Origin: GCA-003244245 sp052390115
GTDB lineage: Bacteria > Actinomycetota > Actinomycetes > Mycobacteriales > Pseudonocardiaceae
Assembly (NCBI GenBank): GCA_052390115.1
Contig: JBQTHE010000035.1
Span: forward strand, 1-64,000
DNA: 64,000 bases
Direction: 5' to 3'
The translations under genes were made by a program, and so were the position numbers. Shown here one piece after another: positions 7,947 through 16,994 of the stretch (position 1 is the stretch's first letter; each line of letters opens with the position of its first letter). The notes under the pieces were generated by a model. The model was not told the origin of the DNA, searched no databases, and was given only the letters and a program-made list of their open reading frames with translations.

Positions 7947-10900
7947 ACCGCCGACCGGCTCGGAGACCACCCGATCCCGGTGGCACTGGCGCAACTGGCC
8001 GGTGGTGGTCAAGCTGGCCGCCGTCCTGCTGGTGCCGACCATCGTCGCCCTCGTCGCGGGCGTCCTGCGGATCGTGGACCAGGCCGACGCCGCACCCCGC
8101 TACGCGCGGATCTCCCAGGTCGCCCAAGTGCAGCAGCAGCTGTCCGATCTGATCGGTGCTGTGCAGCGCGAACGGAACTTGGCCACGGCATTTGTCGCCA
8201 AGGGCCGCGCCGGGGACCAGCAGCCGCTGAACCAGCAGTTCGCCACCGTCGACAGCACGTCGCAGGCAGTCGCAACGGCCGGCGACCAGATAGCCGGCCT
8301 GGAGTCCACCGGTTACCGTTCCGCGCTGGCCCAGCTCAGCGCGCTGGGCCCACTGCGCGCGAGCGTGATTACCGGCTTCGGTCCGGTCGAGGTCATGGTC
8401 ACCGAGTACAGCGCCACGATCGACCCGCTGATCGAGCTGGATGCCGCGCTCACCCGTCAGCTCGACGACGTCGCCGTCACCAACGACGCCGCCGCCGAGC
8501 ACGCGCTACTCGCTGGTCGCGAGCAGATCAGTCGCCAGCAGGCCATCGTCTCCGCGGCCCTCTACGCCAACCGCCTCACCCCCGGCCAGATCGAGGATAT
8601 CCGGACGGCGAGCGTCCGGCTGGGTATCGAACAGAACGCATTCCGGGGGGCTCTCGCGCCCGCTGATCGCGCTGACGCCGCCCAGGTCGGTGGGGACGCC
8701 GAACTGGCCCGGCAGCGGCTGCTGCAACTCGTGCTCAACCGCGGTGTCGCAGGCGACCCCCTGAACACCTCGCCGGAGGAATGGGACCGGCGAAACGCGG
8801 TGGTCATCGGCAACATTGCCACCGTCGAGAAGGACCTGCGGCAGCGGATCGATCGGACTGCGCTGGGGCTGCGCGATGAGGTGCGCACCTCGGCCGGGCT
8901 GAATTCGGTCATCTTGTTCTTCGCGCTGGCTCTGGGTGTGCTGGTCGGCTTCTTCGTCATCCGGGCGCTGCTGCGGTCGCTCGGTGTGCTCAGGCGCACG
9001 GCCCTTGACGTCGCCGACCGGCTGCCGGAGGCGATGGCCCGGATCCGCGACGGCGACATGCCCGAGCGAGTGATCGCCCCAGTTGCGGTCAGTACCCGCG
9101 AGGAGATCGGTCAGGTCGCCAGGGCGTTCGACGAGGTGCACAGTCAAGCGGTTCGGCTGGCCGGCGAGCAGGCCCAGCTACGCGCCAACGTCAATGACAT
9201 CTTCGTCAACCTTTCGCGCCGCACCCAGGGTCTGGTCGAGCGGCAGCTCAAGCTCATCGACCGGCTGGAAAGCGGTGAGCAGGACCCCAAACAGCTGGAC
9301 AACCTGTTCCAGCTGGACCACCTTGCCACCCGGATGCGGCGAAACAGCGAGAACCTGCTGGTCCTCGCCGGCACCGACTCGGCTAATCGATCGGGTCGCC
9401 CGGTTCGGCTGGTCGACGTGCTGCGCGCCGCGGTGTCCGAGGTGGAGCAGTACCAACGGCTCGTGCTGCAGCAGCCACCCGTCGTTCTGGTGCTCGGCCG
9501 GGCGGCGACCGACCTGGTGCATCTGCTGGCTGAGTTGCTGGACAACGCGACCCAGTTCTCGCCCCCGGACAGCCACGTGATGATCTCCAGCGATTTCGGC
9601 GGGGAGGGCTCGGTCACGATTGAGGTCGCCGACCGCGGGGTGGGGATGACCGAGGCGGAGCTCGCCGAGGCGAACGAGCGGTTGGCCAACCCGCCAGTGG
9701 TGGACGCTTCGGTGTCGCGCCGGATGGGCCTGTTCGTCGTCGGGCGGCTGGCTGTCCGGCACGGCATCGAGGTCCGGCTGCGCCGCGGCGAGGGCGGCGT
9801 GGGTGTATGGGCCTCCGTCACCATGCCGCCGCGGCTGGTCCGCCTGGTGTCGGAGGCGGTCGATCCGCGGGTCGCGACCGTCGCCGAGCTGGCCGCAAGC
9901 AACGGGTCTGGGGACAACGAGTCTGGCCACAACGAGTCTGGAGACAGCGGGTCTGACCGGAACGAGACCGCGCCGCCGGTCGCCAGCTCCACGACGAGCT
10001 CCACTGCCCGCAACGGTGCCCCGGTTCCTGCTGGGGCGGACGACGACTCCACAGCTGCCCCCGAGAACAACGGCAACGGCAGTGGGCCGACTAGCCAGCC
10101 CGCCCCGAAGGGTGCTATCGATCTTTCGGTCGGCTCGAAGCTGCCGGTTCGGCCCGGTAAGCGACTGGCGCCGGCGGGTCCGCCGCCTGCGCCGCCTGGT
10201 CCGCCGGCCAGCCCCCCAGTGGACGTCCCGGTGGAGGCCCCCAGCGGCGAATCCAACGCGGGCCTCTTCCGGCCGGCGCGGGCCACTGTAGCGGGCCCGG
10301 TCGGACCGGGGCACCGGGTGACACTGCAGCACTCCACGCCGATCTTTGACGATGTGGCGTCTGCGTGGTTCAAGGAGCATGAGGCCGTCCCGGTGCGCTG
10401 GACTTCGCCGTTGGCCGGCCGGCCGGCTGCTGCGAGCGGGCTGGCTGCGGCGAGCGGACCGGCTGCGGCGACGCCGGAAGCTGCGGCGAGCGACCCAGTT
10501 GTGGCGACGCCGGAAGCTGCGGCGACACCGGAGGCTGCGGCGAGCGACCCGGCTGTAGCGACGCCGGAAGCCCCGCTGACGCTGGGGAGTCCGGTGACGC
10601 GGGAAACTCCGCCGACCTGGAAGGCCGCAGTGACGGGCGAGTCTGCGGCGACGCGGGGAGCCCCAGCGAAGCGGGAGACCCCGGCAGGGTCCGCTACGGC
10701 AGGCGCCGCGCCCCTGCTGCGCCGGCAGCCGGGGCGAGCGCTGGCCGAGTCCGAGCCCGGCGATGCCGGCAAGACTCGCTCGCCGGTCCAGCCGGGATCG
10801 GCAGCCGGATCTGAGCGTCCGGCCGATGCACCGGCCGCGGACTGGGGTTCTGCGGATGACGGCTGGCGGGCCGCGGAAGCGCTGGCCATGCCGGTGAGTA

Positions 10901-11142
10901 CGGAGTTGACCACCACGGGCCTGCCTCGGCGGCAGCCTCGCGCGTTGCTGGTGCCCGGCGCCGCGGGTGGTGCCGAAGCCGCCGAGCCCACAAATGCACC
11001 GGTGCGCAGCGCGGAGTCGATTCGCGGCCGGCTCGCCAGCTATCAGCAGGGCATCCGCGAAGGGCGCCAGACCCGTCACAACGTCGGCCAGGAGGCCGAC
11101 GGTCCGCAAGAGCAGCGGGATGGAGAAGAGGAGACGAAGTGA
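7915..11142 (+). CDS. cvnA: Conservon kinase-like sensor, nitrate/nitrite-sensing (NIT) domain
   Basis: Membrane histidine-kinase-like sensor of the Streptomyces conservon type (CvnA), 1075 residues. In order: a short cytoplasmic N-terminus; TM1 at about 37-53; an extracytoplasmic NIT-like domain to about 320; TM2 at about 332-350 (ILFFALALGVLVGFF); a HAMP-like linker with EEIGQVARAFDEVH; a dimerisation region (LFQLDHLATRMRRNSENLLV); an HATPase domain with N box (HLLAELLDNATQFSPP), G1 (DRGVGM) and G2 region (MGLFVVGRLAVRHG). After about residue 665 comes a very long Pro/Ala-rich low-complexity tail ending in a conserved-looking segment. Such proteins usually signal through the roadblock/DUF742/GTPase partners encoded next rather than through a response regulator. 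The stop overlaps the next start (GTGA). Confidence 0.9.
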   Translation: MTADVLSPAEAPPTGSETTRSRWHWRNWPVVVKLAAVLLVPTIVALVAGVLRIVDQADAAPRYARISQVAQVQQQLSDLIGAVQRERNLATAFVAKGRAGDQQPLNQQFATVDSTSQAVATAGDQIAGLESTGYRSALAQLSALGPLRASVITGFGPVEVMVTEYSATIDPLIELDAALTRQLDDVAVTNDAAAEHALLAGREQISRQQAIVSAALYANRLTPGQIEDIRTASVRLGIEQNAFRGALAPADRADAAQVGGDAELARQRLLQLVLNRGVAGDPLNTSPEEWDRRNAVVIGNIATVEKDLRQRIDRTALGLRDEVRTSAGLNSVILFFALALGVLVGFFVIRALLRSLGVLRRTALDVADRLPEAMARIRDGDMPERVIAPVAVSTREEIGQVARAFDEVHSQAVRLAGEQAQLRANVNDIFVNLSRRTQGLVERQLKLIDRLESGEQDPKQLDNLFQLDHLATRMRRNSENLLVLAGTDSANRSGRPVRLVDVLRAAVSEVEQYQRLVLQQPPVVLVLGRAATDLVHLLAELLDNATQFSPPDSHVMISSDFGGEGSVTIEVADRGVGMTEAELAEANERLANPPVVDASVSRRMGLFVVGRLAVRHGIEVRLRRGEGGVGVWASVTMPPRLVRLVSEAVDPRVATVAELAASNGSGDNESGHNESGDSGSDRNETAPPVASSTTSSTARNGAPVPAGADDDSTAAPENNGNGSGPTSQPAPKGAIDLSVGSKLPVRPGKRLAPAGPPPAPPGPPASPPVDVPVEAPSGESNAGLFRPARATVAGPVGPGHRVTLQHSTPIFDDVASAWFKEHEAVPVRWTSPLAGRPAAASGLAAASGPAAATPEAAASDPVVATPEAAATPEAAASDPAVATPEAPLTLGSPVTRETPPTWKAAVTGESAATRGAPAKRETPAGSATAGAAPLLRRQPGRALAESEPGDAGKTRSPVQPGSAAGSERPADAPAADWGSADDGWRAAEALAMPVSTELTTTGLPRRQPRALLVPGAAGGAEAAEPTNAPVRSAESIRGRLASYQQGIREGRQTRHNVGQEADGPQEQRDGEEETK
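10427..10571 (+). repeat. Low-complexity coding repeats in the kinase tail
   Basis: Imperfect tandem units built on gctgcggcgac and gccggaagc encode repeats of the type AAATPEAAASDP. They lie in the disordered C-terminal tail and vary in unit order, as expected for slippage-prone DNA. Confidence 0.7.
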
Positions 11143-11561
11143 CCGTTCCCCAGACGCAGCCGGACCACTTCGGATGGTTGGTGGACGATTTTGTCAATCG
11201 GGTGGCCGGGGTGGCGCATGCCCTGGTGCTGTCGTCGGAGGGTATGCCACTCGCCGCTTCTGCCTACCTGCCCAAGGACCGAGCCGATCAGCTCGCGGCG
11301 GTGGCATCCGGGCTGGTTAGCCTGACTCAGGGAGCGGCCCGCTGTTTCGACGCCGGCCAGGTCGTGCAGACGGTGGTCGAGATGGAGCGCGGGATCGTCC
11401 TGTTGATGTCGATCAGCGATGGCTCCAGCCTCGCGGTACTGGCCGCTCCGGGCTGTGATATCGGATTGGTCGGGTATGAGATGACGCTGCTGGTCGACCG
11501 AGTCGGCCAGCAGCTCACCCCGCGCACGCGCGCCGAACTGCATGGTGCGTTGGGCCGATGA
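11139..11561 (+). CDS. cvnB: Roadblock/LC7 domain protein of the conservon
   Basis: Small roadblock/LC7 (MglB-like) protein, 140 residues, expected to act as partner or GTPase-activating factor for the conservon GTPase at the membrane. It shows the family start (FGWLVDDFVNRVAGVAHALV), the central ASGLVSLTQGAARCFDAG and the C-terminal GYEMTLLVDRVGQQLTP. The GTG start overlaps the kinase stop by four bases. It is very similar to the second copy at 15778-16212, in line with duplication of the kinase/roadblock pair. Confidence 0.93.
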   Translation: MTVPQTQPDHFGWLVDDFVNRVAGVAHALVLSSEGMPLAASAYLPKDRADQLAAVASGLVSLTQGAARCFDAGQVVQTVVEMERGIVLLMSISDGSSLAVLAAPGCDIGLVGYEMTLLVDRVGQQLTPRTRAELHGALGR

Positions 11562-11576
11562 CGGGGCGGTGAGGCT

Positions 11577-12113
11577 GTGGTGAGCACACCGATTGGCGGT
11601 GACGGCGATGAGCAGTCGTTCGCCGATGTGCTGAACAACCTCAGTAGTGGTCCCTGGCGGTTGGGCGGCCGCCGCAAGCAGTCGAAGAAGTCATCGACCA
11701 CGCAGGAGCCGGTCCCGGCCTCGCGGCCGGTCGGAAGGCCTGCGGGTTTCGACCAGTGGGGCGAGCCGGAGGTCTCGTCGTCTGCAGTGCGGCCCTACAC
11801 CTGGACCGGGGGCCGCACCTCGCCGGTGTTCGACCTCGCGGTCGAGACGTTAGTGTCCACCAGCGCGCACGGTCGCGACGTGGCAGCGCTGATCAGTCTG
11901 GAACACCGGGCCGTGGCCGAGTTGTGCCGTGACCCCCGATCGGTGGCCGAGGTCGCCGCTCTACTATCCCTGCCGCTGGGTGTGGCCCGGGTCCTGCTGG
12001 GCGACATGGCGGACATCGGCTTGGTCGTGGTGCACCGCACAGCGAATGAATCAGGCGACACGCCGGAGGTGGCCTTGATGGAAAGGGTATTGAGTGGACT
12101 TCGTCGACTCTGA
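11577..12113 (+). CDS. cvnC: DUF742 protein of the conservon
   Basis: DUF742 protein, 178 residues, third component of the conservon. The conserved part starts with VRPYTWTGGRTSP (from about residue 62) and includes a winged-helix-like segment (SVAEVAALLSLPLGVARVLL) and the closing ALMERVLSGLRRL. Members are thought to bridge the kinase and the GTPase. It starts at one of two adjacent GTG codons, 15 nt after cvnB, and its 3' end overlaps cvnD by 20 nt. The first 60 residues are low-complexity and variable. Confidence 0.9.
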   Translation: MVSTPIGGDGDEQSFADVLNNLSSGPWRLGGRRKQSKKSSTTQEPVPASRPVGRPAGFDQWGEPEVSSSAVRPYTWTGGRTSPVFDLAVETLVSTSAHGRDVAALISLEHRAVAELCRDPRSVAEVAALLSLPLGVARVLLGDMADIGLVVVHRTANESGDTPEVALMERVLSGLRRL

Positions 12114-12774
12114 TCGAGCCAACTCCCAGTCGACCCGATCGGCTCCGTGGGCCCCATCAGTCCAGCCCGGCCGAGCTGCGCCCGATCAGCCCGCCGCGCG
12201 GGAACCCGCGGGCGGGCCCAGCACGATTTCCGCGAAGATCGTGGTGGCCGGTGGCTTCGGTGTCGGCAAGACGACCCTCGTGGGCTCGGTGTCCGAGATC
12301 GCGCCGCTGACTACCGAGGCGGTGCTCACCGACGCGAGCACCGCGGTGGACGACCTCGCGGCCACCCCGGACAAGTCGACCACCACAGTGGCGATGGACT
12401 TCGGCCGGGTGTCCCTCGACGCAGAGCTGATCCTCTACCTGTTCGGCACCCCGGGGCAGCACCGCTTCTGGTTCATGTGGGACGACCTCGTGCGTGGCGC
12501 GATCGGCGCGGTCGTGCTGGTGGACACCCGCCGGCTGGCTGATTGCTTTGCTGCCGTGGACTTCTTCGAGGATCGTGGCCTGCCTTACCTGGTCGGGGTG
12601 AACTGTTTTGATGGTGTGCTCAGCCACAGCATCGAGGACGTCCGGGAGGCGCTGGCCATCGACTCCGCGATACCCATCATCCCGTGCGACGCCCGCGAGC
12701 GAGAGTCGACGAAGAACACCCTCATCGCGCTGGTCGAGCACGCTATGCGCAAGTCGGTGGTCGCTCGCGCCTGA
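12094..12774 (+). CDS. cvnD: Conservon GTPase (ATP/GTP-binding protein)
   Basis: Small GTPase of the MglA/CvnD family, 226 residues, the molecular switch of the conservon. After a 45-residue Pro/Ala-rich leader come the P-loop GGFGVGKTTL, a switch I region with TTTVAMDFG, a switch II whose DxxG is replaced by TPGQHRF, and VGVNCFDG in the position of the NKxD guanine-specificity motif, with Cys-Phe between Asn and Asp. These departures are usual in the family as I know it. The GTG start overlaps cvnC by 20 nt. No second copy follows the duplicated kinase downstream, so one GTPase may serve both kinases. Confidence 0.92.
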   Translation: MDFVDSDRANSQSTRSAPWAPSVQPGRAAPDQPAAREPAGGPSTISAKIVVAGGFGVGKTTLVGSVSEIAPLTTEAVLTDASTAVDDLAATPDKSTTTVAMDFGRVSLDAELILYLFGTPGQHRFWFMWDDLVRGAIGAVVLVDTRRLADCFAAVDFFEDRGLPYLVGVNCFDGVLSHSIEDVREALAIDSAIPIIPCDARERESTKNTLIALVEHAMRKSVVARA

Positions 12775-12952
12775 TCCACAGGGCCGTTCGGCGTGAGATC
12801 CAGCGTCGGCTGCGTTGGCTGAGAGACACGGTTAAGTGATGTACGGGTCGCGTGCTGGGGGCGACGTCGAGTTGGGAGAGTGCGCAGCGTGGCCGCCCAC
12901 AAAGGTAGGGCAAGACCCCCCTCCGACCGCTCCGGCTCGTCCGGTGTCACGT

Positions 12953-13028
12953 TCGTGCTTGTTCCCGCGGAGGCGCCACAATGACCGCCGACGTGCTTGT
13001 TCCCGCGGAGGCGCCACAATGACCGCCG
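12953..13028. repeat. 38-bp tandem repeat ahead of the second kinase
   Basis: A partial unit (12953-12980) and a full unit (12981-13018) precede the start of a third at 13019. The core gtgcttgttcccgcggaggc is nearly the same as in the repeat before the first kinase. Both sets have the same unit length and the same ATGA overlap. Confidence 0.85.
12981..13022 (+). CDS. 13-residue leader peptide before the second kinase
   Basis: The ATG at 12981 encodes MTADVLVPAEAPQ, and its TGA overlaps the kinase ATG (ATGA at 13019-13022). Length, sequence and overlap mirror the leader at 7877, which is stronger evidence for function than either alone. The two could also be simple relics of the gene duplication. 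Upstream, 12775-12952 holds no gene that I can support. Confidence 0.45.
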   Translation: MTADVLVPAEAPQ

Positions 13029-15778
13029 GGCTCGGGGGCGACAGCGCCGCGCTGCGGCGCCTCGGCGGCCGGTGGCGGCTGCGGGACTGGCGGCTACGCA
13101 CCAAACTCACTGCGGTGCTGCTCGTGCCCCTGGTGCTTGCCGGGGTGCTCGGCGTGCTGCGGGTCACCGACCTGGTGCGCGAGGCCAACGTTCTCGCTGC
13201 GGTAGCGCGGCAGGTCGGGTTCGCCCAGCAGGTCGGCCTAGCCGTACACGATCTTCAGGGGGAACGGGTCGTGGCGACCGCGGCGCTCGCCACAGGTCGT
13301 CCCGGGGACCGGTCCGCACTGCAGGCCCAGGCCCAGCGGGTGGATGCCGCCGTCACCATACTGCGGACCGCGGACTTCCGTGCCGACCCATTAGCCCCGG
13401 TCGCGGCCTACCGGGCCGTGATCGGGAGGCTGTCCGGGCTTGCCGCAGTACGGCAGAGCACACTGGAACGCAGCGCCGTTGCACGCGACGTCGTCTCGCG
13501 CAACGCGGTCAATGCCTATTCCGACCTCATCGCGGCGCTGCTGGACCTCGATCGCAGGGTGTTGGATGGCGCCAGCGACCCGCTGGCGCGGCAAGCCGAT
13601 GGCCTCACCGCGCTCGCCGTCGCCAAGGAGCAGGCCTCCCGGCAGCACGCGGTGCTGCTCGCGGCAATCTTGTCCGGTGTCCTGCCCGCGGAGCAGCAGG
13701 CAGTGCTGCGCACCGCCGACGCCCGGTTCGACGCCGCTGCCGAAGAGTTCGGCGAGGCCGTGCCTGCCCCACAGCTCTTCAGCACCAGGGCAGTCGTCGA
13801 TCGCAAGCGGCTGCTGGAGGCCGCACTGGACCGGGCGGTGCAAGCAGCGCCACTCGCGACGGTCCCTGGCGACTGGAACTCCGCCGCGGCCGGCACCGTC
13901 GAGGCGATCCGCCAGGGGGAGATCAGCCAGCTCAACGATTTGCGGGCGGCGGCTGCGGCGCGCAGCGACCAGGCGTGGCAGCAGGCGGTGTGGAATGCCG
14001 CCGCGGTCGCCGCGCTGCTGATGCTCGCCGTTGCGATGCTGTTCGTCGTGGTGCGTTCGCTGCTGCAACCGCTACGTACGCTGCGCACCGCCGCGTTCGA
14101 TGTCGCTGACCGCAAGCTGCCCGAAGCGGTCGAGCAGATGCGCAGCGCCGACGGTACGGCCGGCCAGACGACTGTGGATCCGGTGCCGGTGCACTCCAGG
14201 GAAGAGGTCGGTCAGGTCGCCAGGGCGGTCGACACCGTGCACGCGCAGGCTGTCCGGCTGGCCGCCGAGCAGGCCGTGGCGCGCAGCAGTCTCAACGACA
14301 CCTTCCTCAACCTGTCCGGGCGCAACCACGGCCTCGTTGAGCGGCAGCGGCGGCTGATCGACGAGCTGCGCAGCAGAGAACACGACCCCGAGCTGTCGAG
14401 CGGCTTGCTCCAGCTCGACCACCTCGCTGCCCGGATGCGCCGCCACAGTGACAACTTGCTGGTGCTGGCGGGGGGGACGTTGCCCCATCGCGGCGATCAG
14501 CGGGTGGAGATGCTCGACGTCTTGCGTAGTGCGGTCTCGGAGGTGGAGCACTACCAGCGGGTGACCATGCGCCAGCCTCCGGCGGCCATGGTGGCCGGCT
14601 CGGTGGTCAATGACCTGGTGCACCTGATCGCCGAGTTGCTGGACAATGCCGTCAATGCTGGGGCGCCCGACGCAACCACGGTGACCCTGAGCGGCACGGT
14701 CACCGAGGACGAAGGCCTGCTGGTGGAGATCATCGACTCGGGGCCCGGCCTGCCGCCCGACGAACTGCAGGTGATCAACGCCCGGCTCGCCTCACCACCG
14801 GCGGTCGATGCGTCGGTCTCCCGTCAGATGGGCCTGTTCGTGGTGAGCAGGCTGGCCGCGCAGCATGGCATCGCAGTGCAGCTGCGCCAGCGCGTCGGCC
14901 AGATCGGGATCACCGCGGCGGTGTCGCTGCCCTCCTCCCTGGTGTCGATCGACCCAGCATCGGTCGGCCCCCGCACCTGGAACGAAGAGGTCTCCGGGGC
15001 GCCGGCCAGCACCGAGTGGAGCGGAACCGGCGGGCAGCTGCCGCTGCAGGTGTCGGTGGTCGACGAGGCTGCCGCGGGGGATCTCTTCAGCCCGGCCTCG
15101 ATCGGAATCGTGCCTTCGCAGCGCCCGCGCACTGCCGAGCAGGAGTGGCTCGAGCTCTTCGGCGAAGATCGCTCCCAGCCTGAGCGCGAGCCGGTGGCCG
15201 ATGAGTTGGGCGGGGGCTCGGTTGCGTCCAGTTCCCGGTCTGCGAAGGCCACCGATCCCCTGCGAAGTCCGCTGCCACTGGGCGACACCGCGGCAGCCGG
15301 GCAGCCGCAGGAGGTCCGTGAGCAGATCTTCGAGATGGTCTCTGCCTGGTTCCGCGAGCGACAGTCGGCGTCGGCGAGCAGCCACCAGCTCGGCGACACC
15401 ACCGAGATGCCCGCACTGCCCAACGGCGTCCCCGCCAGCGCCAACACGGGCCGCACCAACGCGCACGAGTGGCGATCCCCGTTGGACGGGGAGTGGCAAG
15501 CCGCGCAAGCGCTGCGCACCCCGGTCGACCACGGCGTCACCCCGGCCGGGCTGCCCAAGCGGCAGCCGCTGGCGCATCTCGTGTCCGGTGCGGACGGCAC
15601 CGGCCGTTCCGTCCCGGCTCCGGTACCTGCCGGCCCGGCCCGCACCCCGGACGATGTGCGCGGCCGGTTGAGCAGATACCAGCACGGATTGCGCGTCGGG
15701 CGGCACGCCCGCATCGGCCCTGACGAGCAGCCCACTGTTACCGACACCCGGCAAGAACGTTTCGAGGAGGATCAGTAG
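13019..15778 (+). CDS. cvnA: Second conservon-type kinase-like sensor
   Basis: Paralogue of the protein at 7915, 919 residues from this ATG. An open frame extends upstream to 12836, but the conserved start is MTAGLGGD, and the basic stretch WRLRDWRLRTKLTAVLLVPL leads into TM1. It has an extracytoplasmic NIT-like domain, TM2 (AAVAALLMLAVAMLFVVV), a HAMP-like EEVGQVARAVDTVHAQ, a helix with LQLDHLAARMRRHSDNLLVL, and an HATPase with N box HLIAELLDNAVNAGAPD, DSGPGL and MGLFVVSRLAAQHG. The C-terminal tail is shorter and less repetitive than in the first copy, but both end in a similar RGRLSRYQHGLRVGR-type segment. Its stop overlaps the next gene (TAGTG). Confidence 0.9.
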   Translation: MTAGLGGDSAALRRLGGRWRLRDWRLRTKLTAVLLVPLVLAGVLGVLRVTDLVREANVLAAVARQVGFAQQVGLAVHDLQGERVVATAALATGRPGDRSALQAQAQRVDAAVTILRTADFRADPLAPVAAYRAVIGRLSGLAAVRQSTLERSAVARDVVSRNAVNAYSDLIAALLDLDRRVLDGASDPLARQADGLTALAVAKEQASRQHAVLLAAILSGVLPAEQQAVLRTADARFDAAAEEFGEAVPAPQLFSTRAVVDRKRLLEAALDRAVQAAPLATVPGDWNSAAAGTVEAIRQGEISQLNDLRAAAAARSDQAWQQAVWNAAAVAALLMLAVAMLFVVVRSLLQPLRTLRTAAFDVADRKLPEAVEQMRSADGTAGQTTVDPVPVHSREEVGQVARAVDTVHAQAVRLAAEQAVARSSLNDTFLNLSGRNHGLVERQRRLIDELRSREHDPELSSGLLQLDHLAARMRRHSDNLLVLAGGTLPHRGDQRVEMLDVLRSAVSEVEHYQRVTMRQPPAAMVAGSVVNDLVHLIAELLDNAVNAGAPDATTVTLSGTVTEDEGLLVEIIDSGPGLPPDELQVINARLASPPAVDASVSRQMGLFVVSRLAAQHGIAVQLRQRVGQIGITAAVSLPSSLVSIDPASVGPRTWNEEVSGAPASTEWSGTGGQLPLQVSVVDEAAAGDLFSPASIGIVPSQRPRTAEQEWLELFGEDRSQPEREPVADELGGGSVASSSRSAKATDPLRSPLPLGDTAAAGQPQEVREQIFEMVSAWFRERQSASASSHQLGDTTEMPALPNGVPASANTGRTNAHEWRSPLDGEWQAAQALRTPVDHGVTPAGLPKRQPLAHLVSGADGTGRSVPAPVPAGPARTPDDVRGRLSRYQHGLRVGRHARIGPDEQPTVTDTRQERFEEDQ

Positions 15779-16212
15779 TGACGACAGCAGCGCCGCAGCA
15801 TCCGGTCCAGCCCGGTCAGTTCGGCTGGCTGGTGGACAGCTTCGTAGAGCGGGTGCCCGGTGTGGCGCACGCTGTCGTCGTCTCGTCCGACGGACTGCTC
15901 CTCGTCGCGTCATCGGGCTTGCCCCGAGATCGCGCCGATCAGCTTGCCGCGATCACCTCCGGTCTGGTGAGCCTCACACAAGGCGCGGCGCGGTGCTTCG
16001 AGGCGGGCGGGGTGATCCAGACCGTCGTGGAGATGGAGCACGGCATCGTCTTGACCATGGTCATCAGTGACGGGTCCAGCCTGGCCGTGCTGGCCTCGCC
16101 GAGCTGCGATATCGGCCTGATCGGCTACGAGATGACGTTGCTGGTCGACCGGGCAGGTAAGTTGCTGACCCCCGAGCTACGTGCCCAGCTGCAGCGCACT
16201 GCGCGCTCGTGA
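15778..16212 (+). CDS. cvnB: Second roadblock/LC7 domain protein
   Basis: Roadblock/LC7 protein, 144 residues, closely similar to the product at 11139 (FGWLVDSFVERVPGVAHAVV, LTQGAARCFEAGGVIQTVVE, GYEMTLLVDRAGKLLTPELR). The GTG at 15778 shares a base with the kinase stop. No DUF742 or GTPase gene follows; the next readable sequence is a pseudogene. The pair either works with the cvnC/cvnD upstream or is a partial conservon that lost its distal genes. Confidence 0.92.
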   Translation: MTTAAPQHPVQPGQFGWLVDSFVERVPGVAHAVVVSSDGLLLVASSGLPRDRADQLAAITSGLVSLTQGAARCFEAGGVIQTVVEMEHGIVLTMVISDGSSLAVLASPSCDIGLIGYEMTLLVDRAGKLLTPELRAQLQRTARS

Positions 16213-16498
16213 GTGGGGGAGTCTGTCAGCGAAGCCGTACCCGGTCTCCGGGAAGCAGGACTCCCACATTCACGCGCGCCGGTGTGCCGGGACAGGACGC
16301 GCGCTGTGGTGTTGCAGATGTCGGCGCACACCGCGTCGGAGTGAATGCACTACCCGCTGTTCATCCCCGGAAACCGATCGCCACTCGGTCCTCAGACATC
16401 ACCGCGGCGCAACAGACACTCGCGACGACGAGTTACGCACCCTGATCGCGGGTACCCGGTGTGGGTCTGCCGGAACGATGAGACGACGAGGAGGGCCC

Positions 16499-16987
16499 GT
16501 GCTACCGGAGATTCTCCGCGAGTCGGCCGTCCATCCCGGCCCGGTGGCCTCGGTTTATCTGGAGGTGCACCGCACCGAGGAGGTGTGGGCCCGCAACGCC
16601 CGCGATTTCGCGGCCGACGTCGACCGTGCGGTCTCCACGTTGCATGCCGGGCTGGTGCGCTGCAGCACAACCAGGTGGGCACGCTGCTGCTGGTTGACGA
16701 CCCGTCCTCCGAGCTGCGGCTCTGGATCGGTCCGGAACCGCTCCAGCTGGCGCTCACCGAGGATGACCTGCGCGGGATCGGTGCACCGGTGCTCGGCCAA
16801 GACCGCGCGGACGCGGCGCTGCTGCGTGCCGTCGCCGGCAGCGGCGCCGATCTAGTGCTGTTGCCGCATCCCGCCGGAGGACCCGGATCGCGCGGGCAGC
16901 GCCGCGGGTGGGGCACTGCCTCCCGGTGGGCCACCCGACCTCGCCGACGGCGTCGGCGCGCTACTCCGGTTCACCAGCATTTCGTGA
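16499..16987 (+). pseudogene. Remnant of a baeRF2-type (Vms1/eRF1-like) protein
   Basis: From the GTG at 16499 the frame reads PEILRESAVHPGPVASVYLE, the usual start of the baeRF2 family. At about 16660 it slips to a second frame (VGTLLLVDDPSSELRLWIGP, LALTEDDLRGIG, then QDRADAALLRAVAGSGADLV). Near 16915 it slips to a third that ends DLADGVGALLRF, the family's typical C-terminus. The whole remnant is about 160 codons, whereas intact members have about 370, so a large internal deletion and at least two frameshifts have occurred. The spacer 16213-16498 before it holds nothing I can support. Confidence 0.8.
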
Positions 16988-16994
16988 GCGGCCT

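Noticed and set aside
9144..10991. Long minus-strand open frames opposite the first conservon kinase
   Set aside because: Ser/Arg/Ala-rich shadow frames opposite a well-supported gene, with no motif or start signal.
12836..13018. Upstream extension of the second kinase to an ATG at 12836
   Set aside because: The added 61 residues are not protein-like and include the repeat units. The paralogue begins at the equivalent ATG after the repeat.
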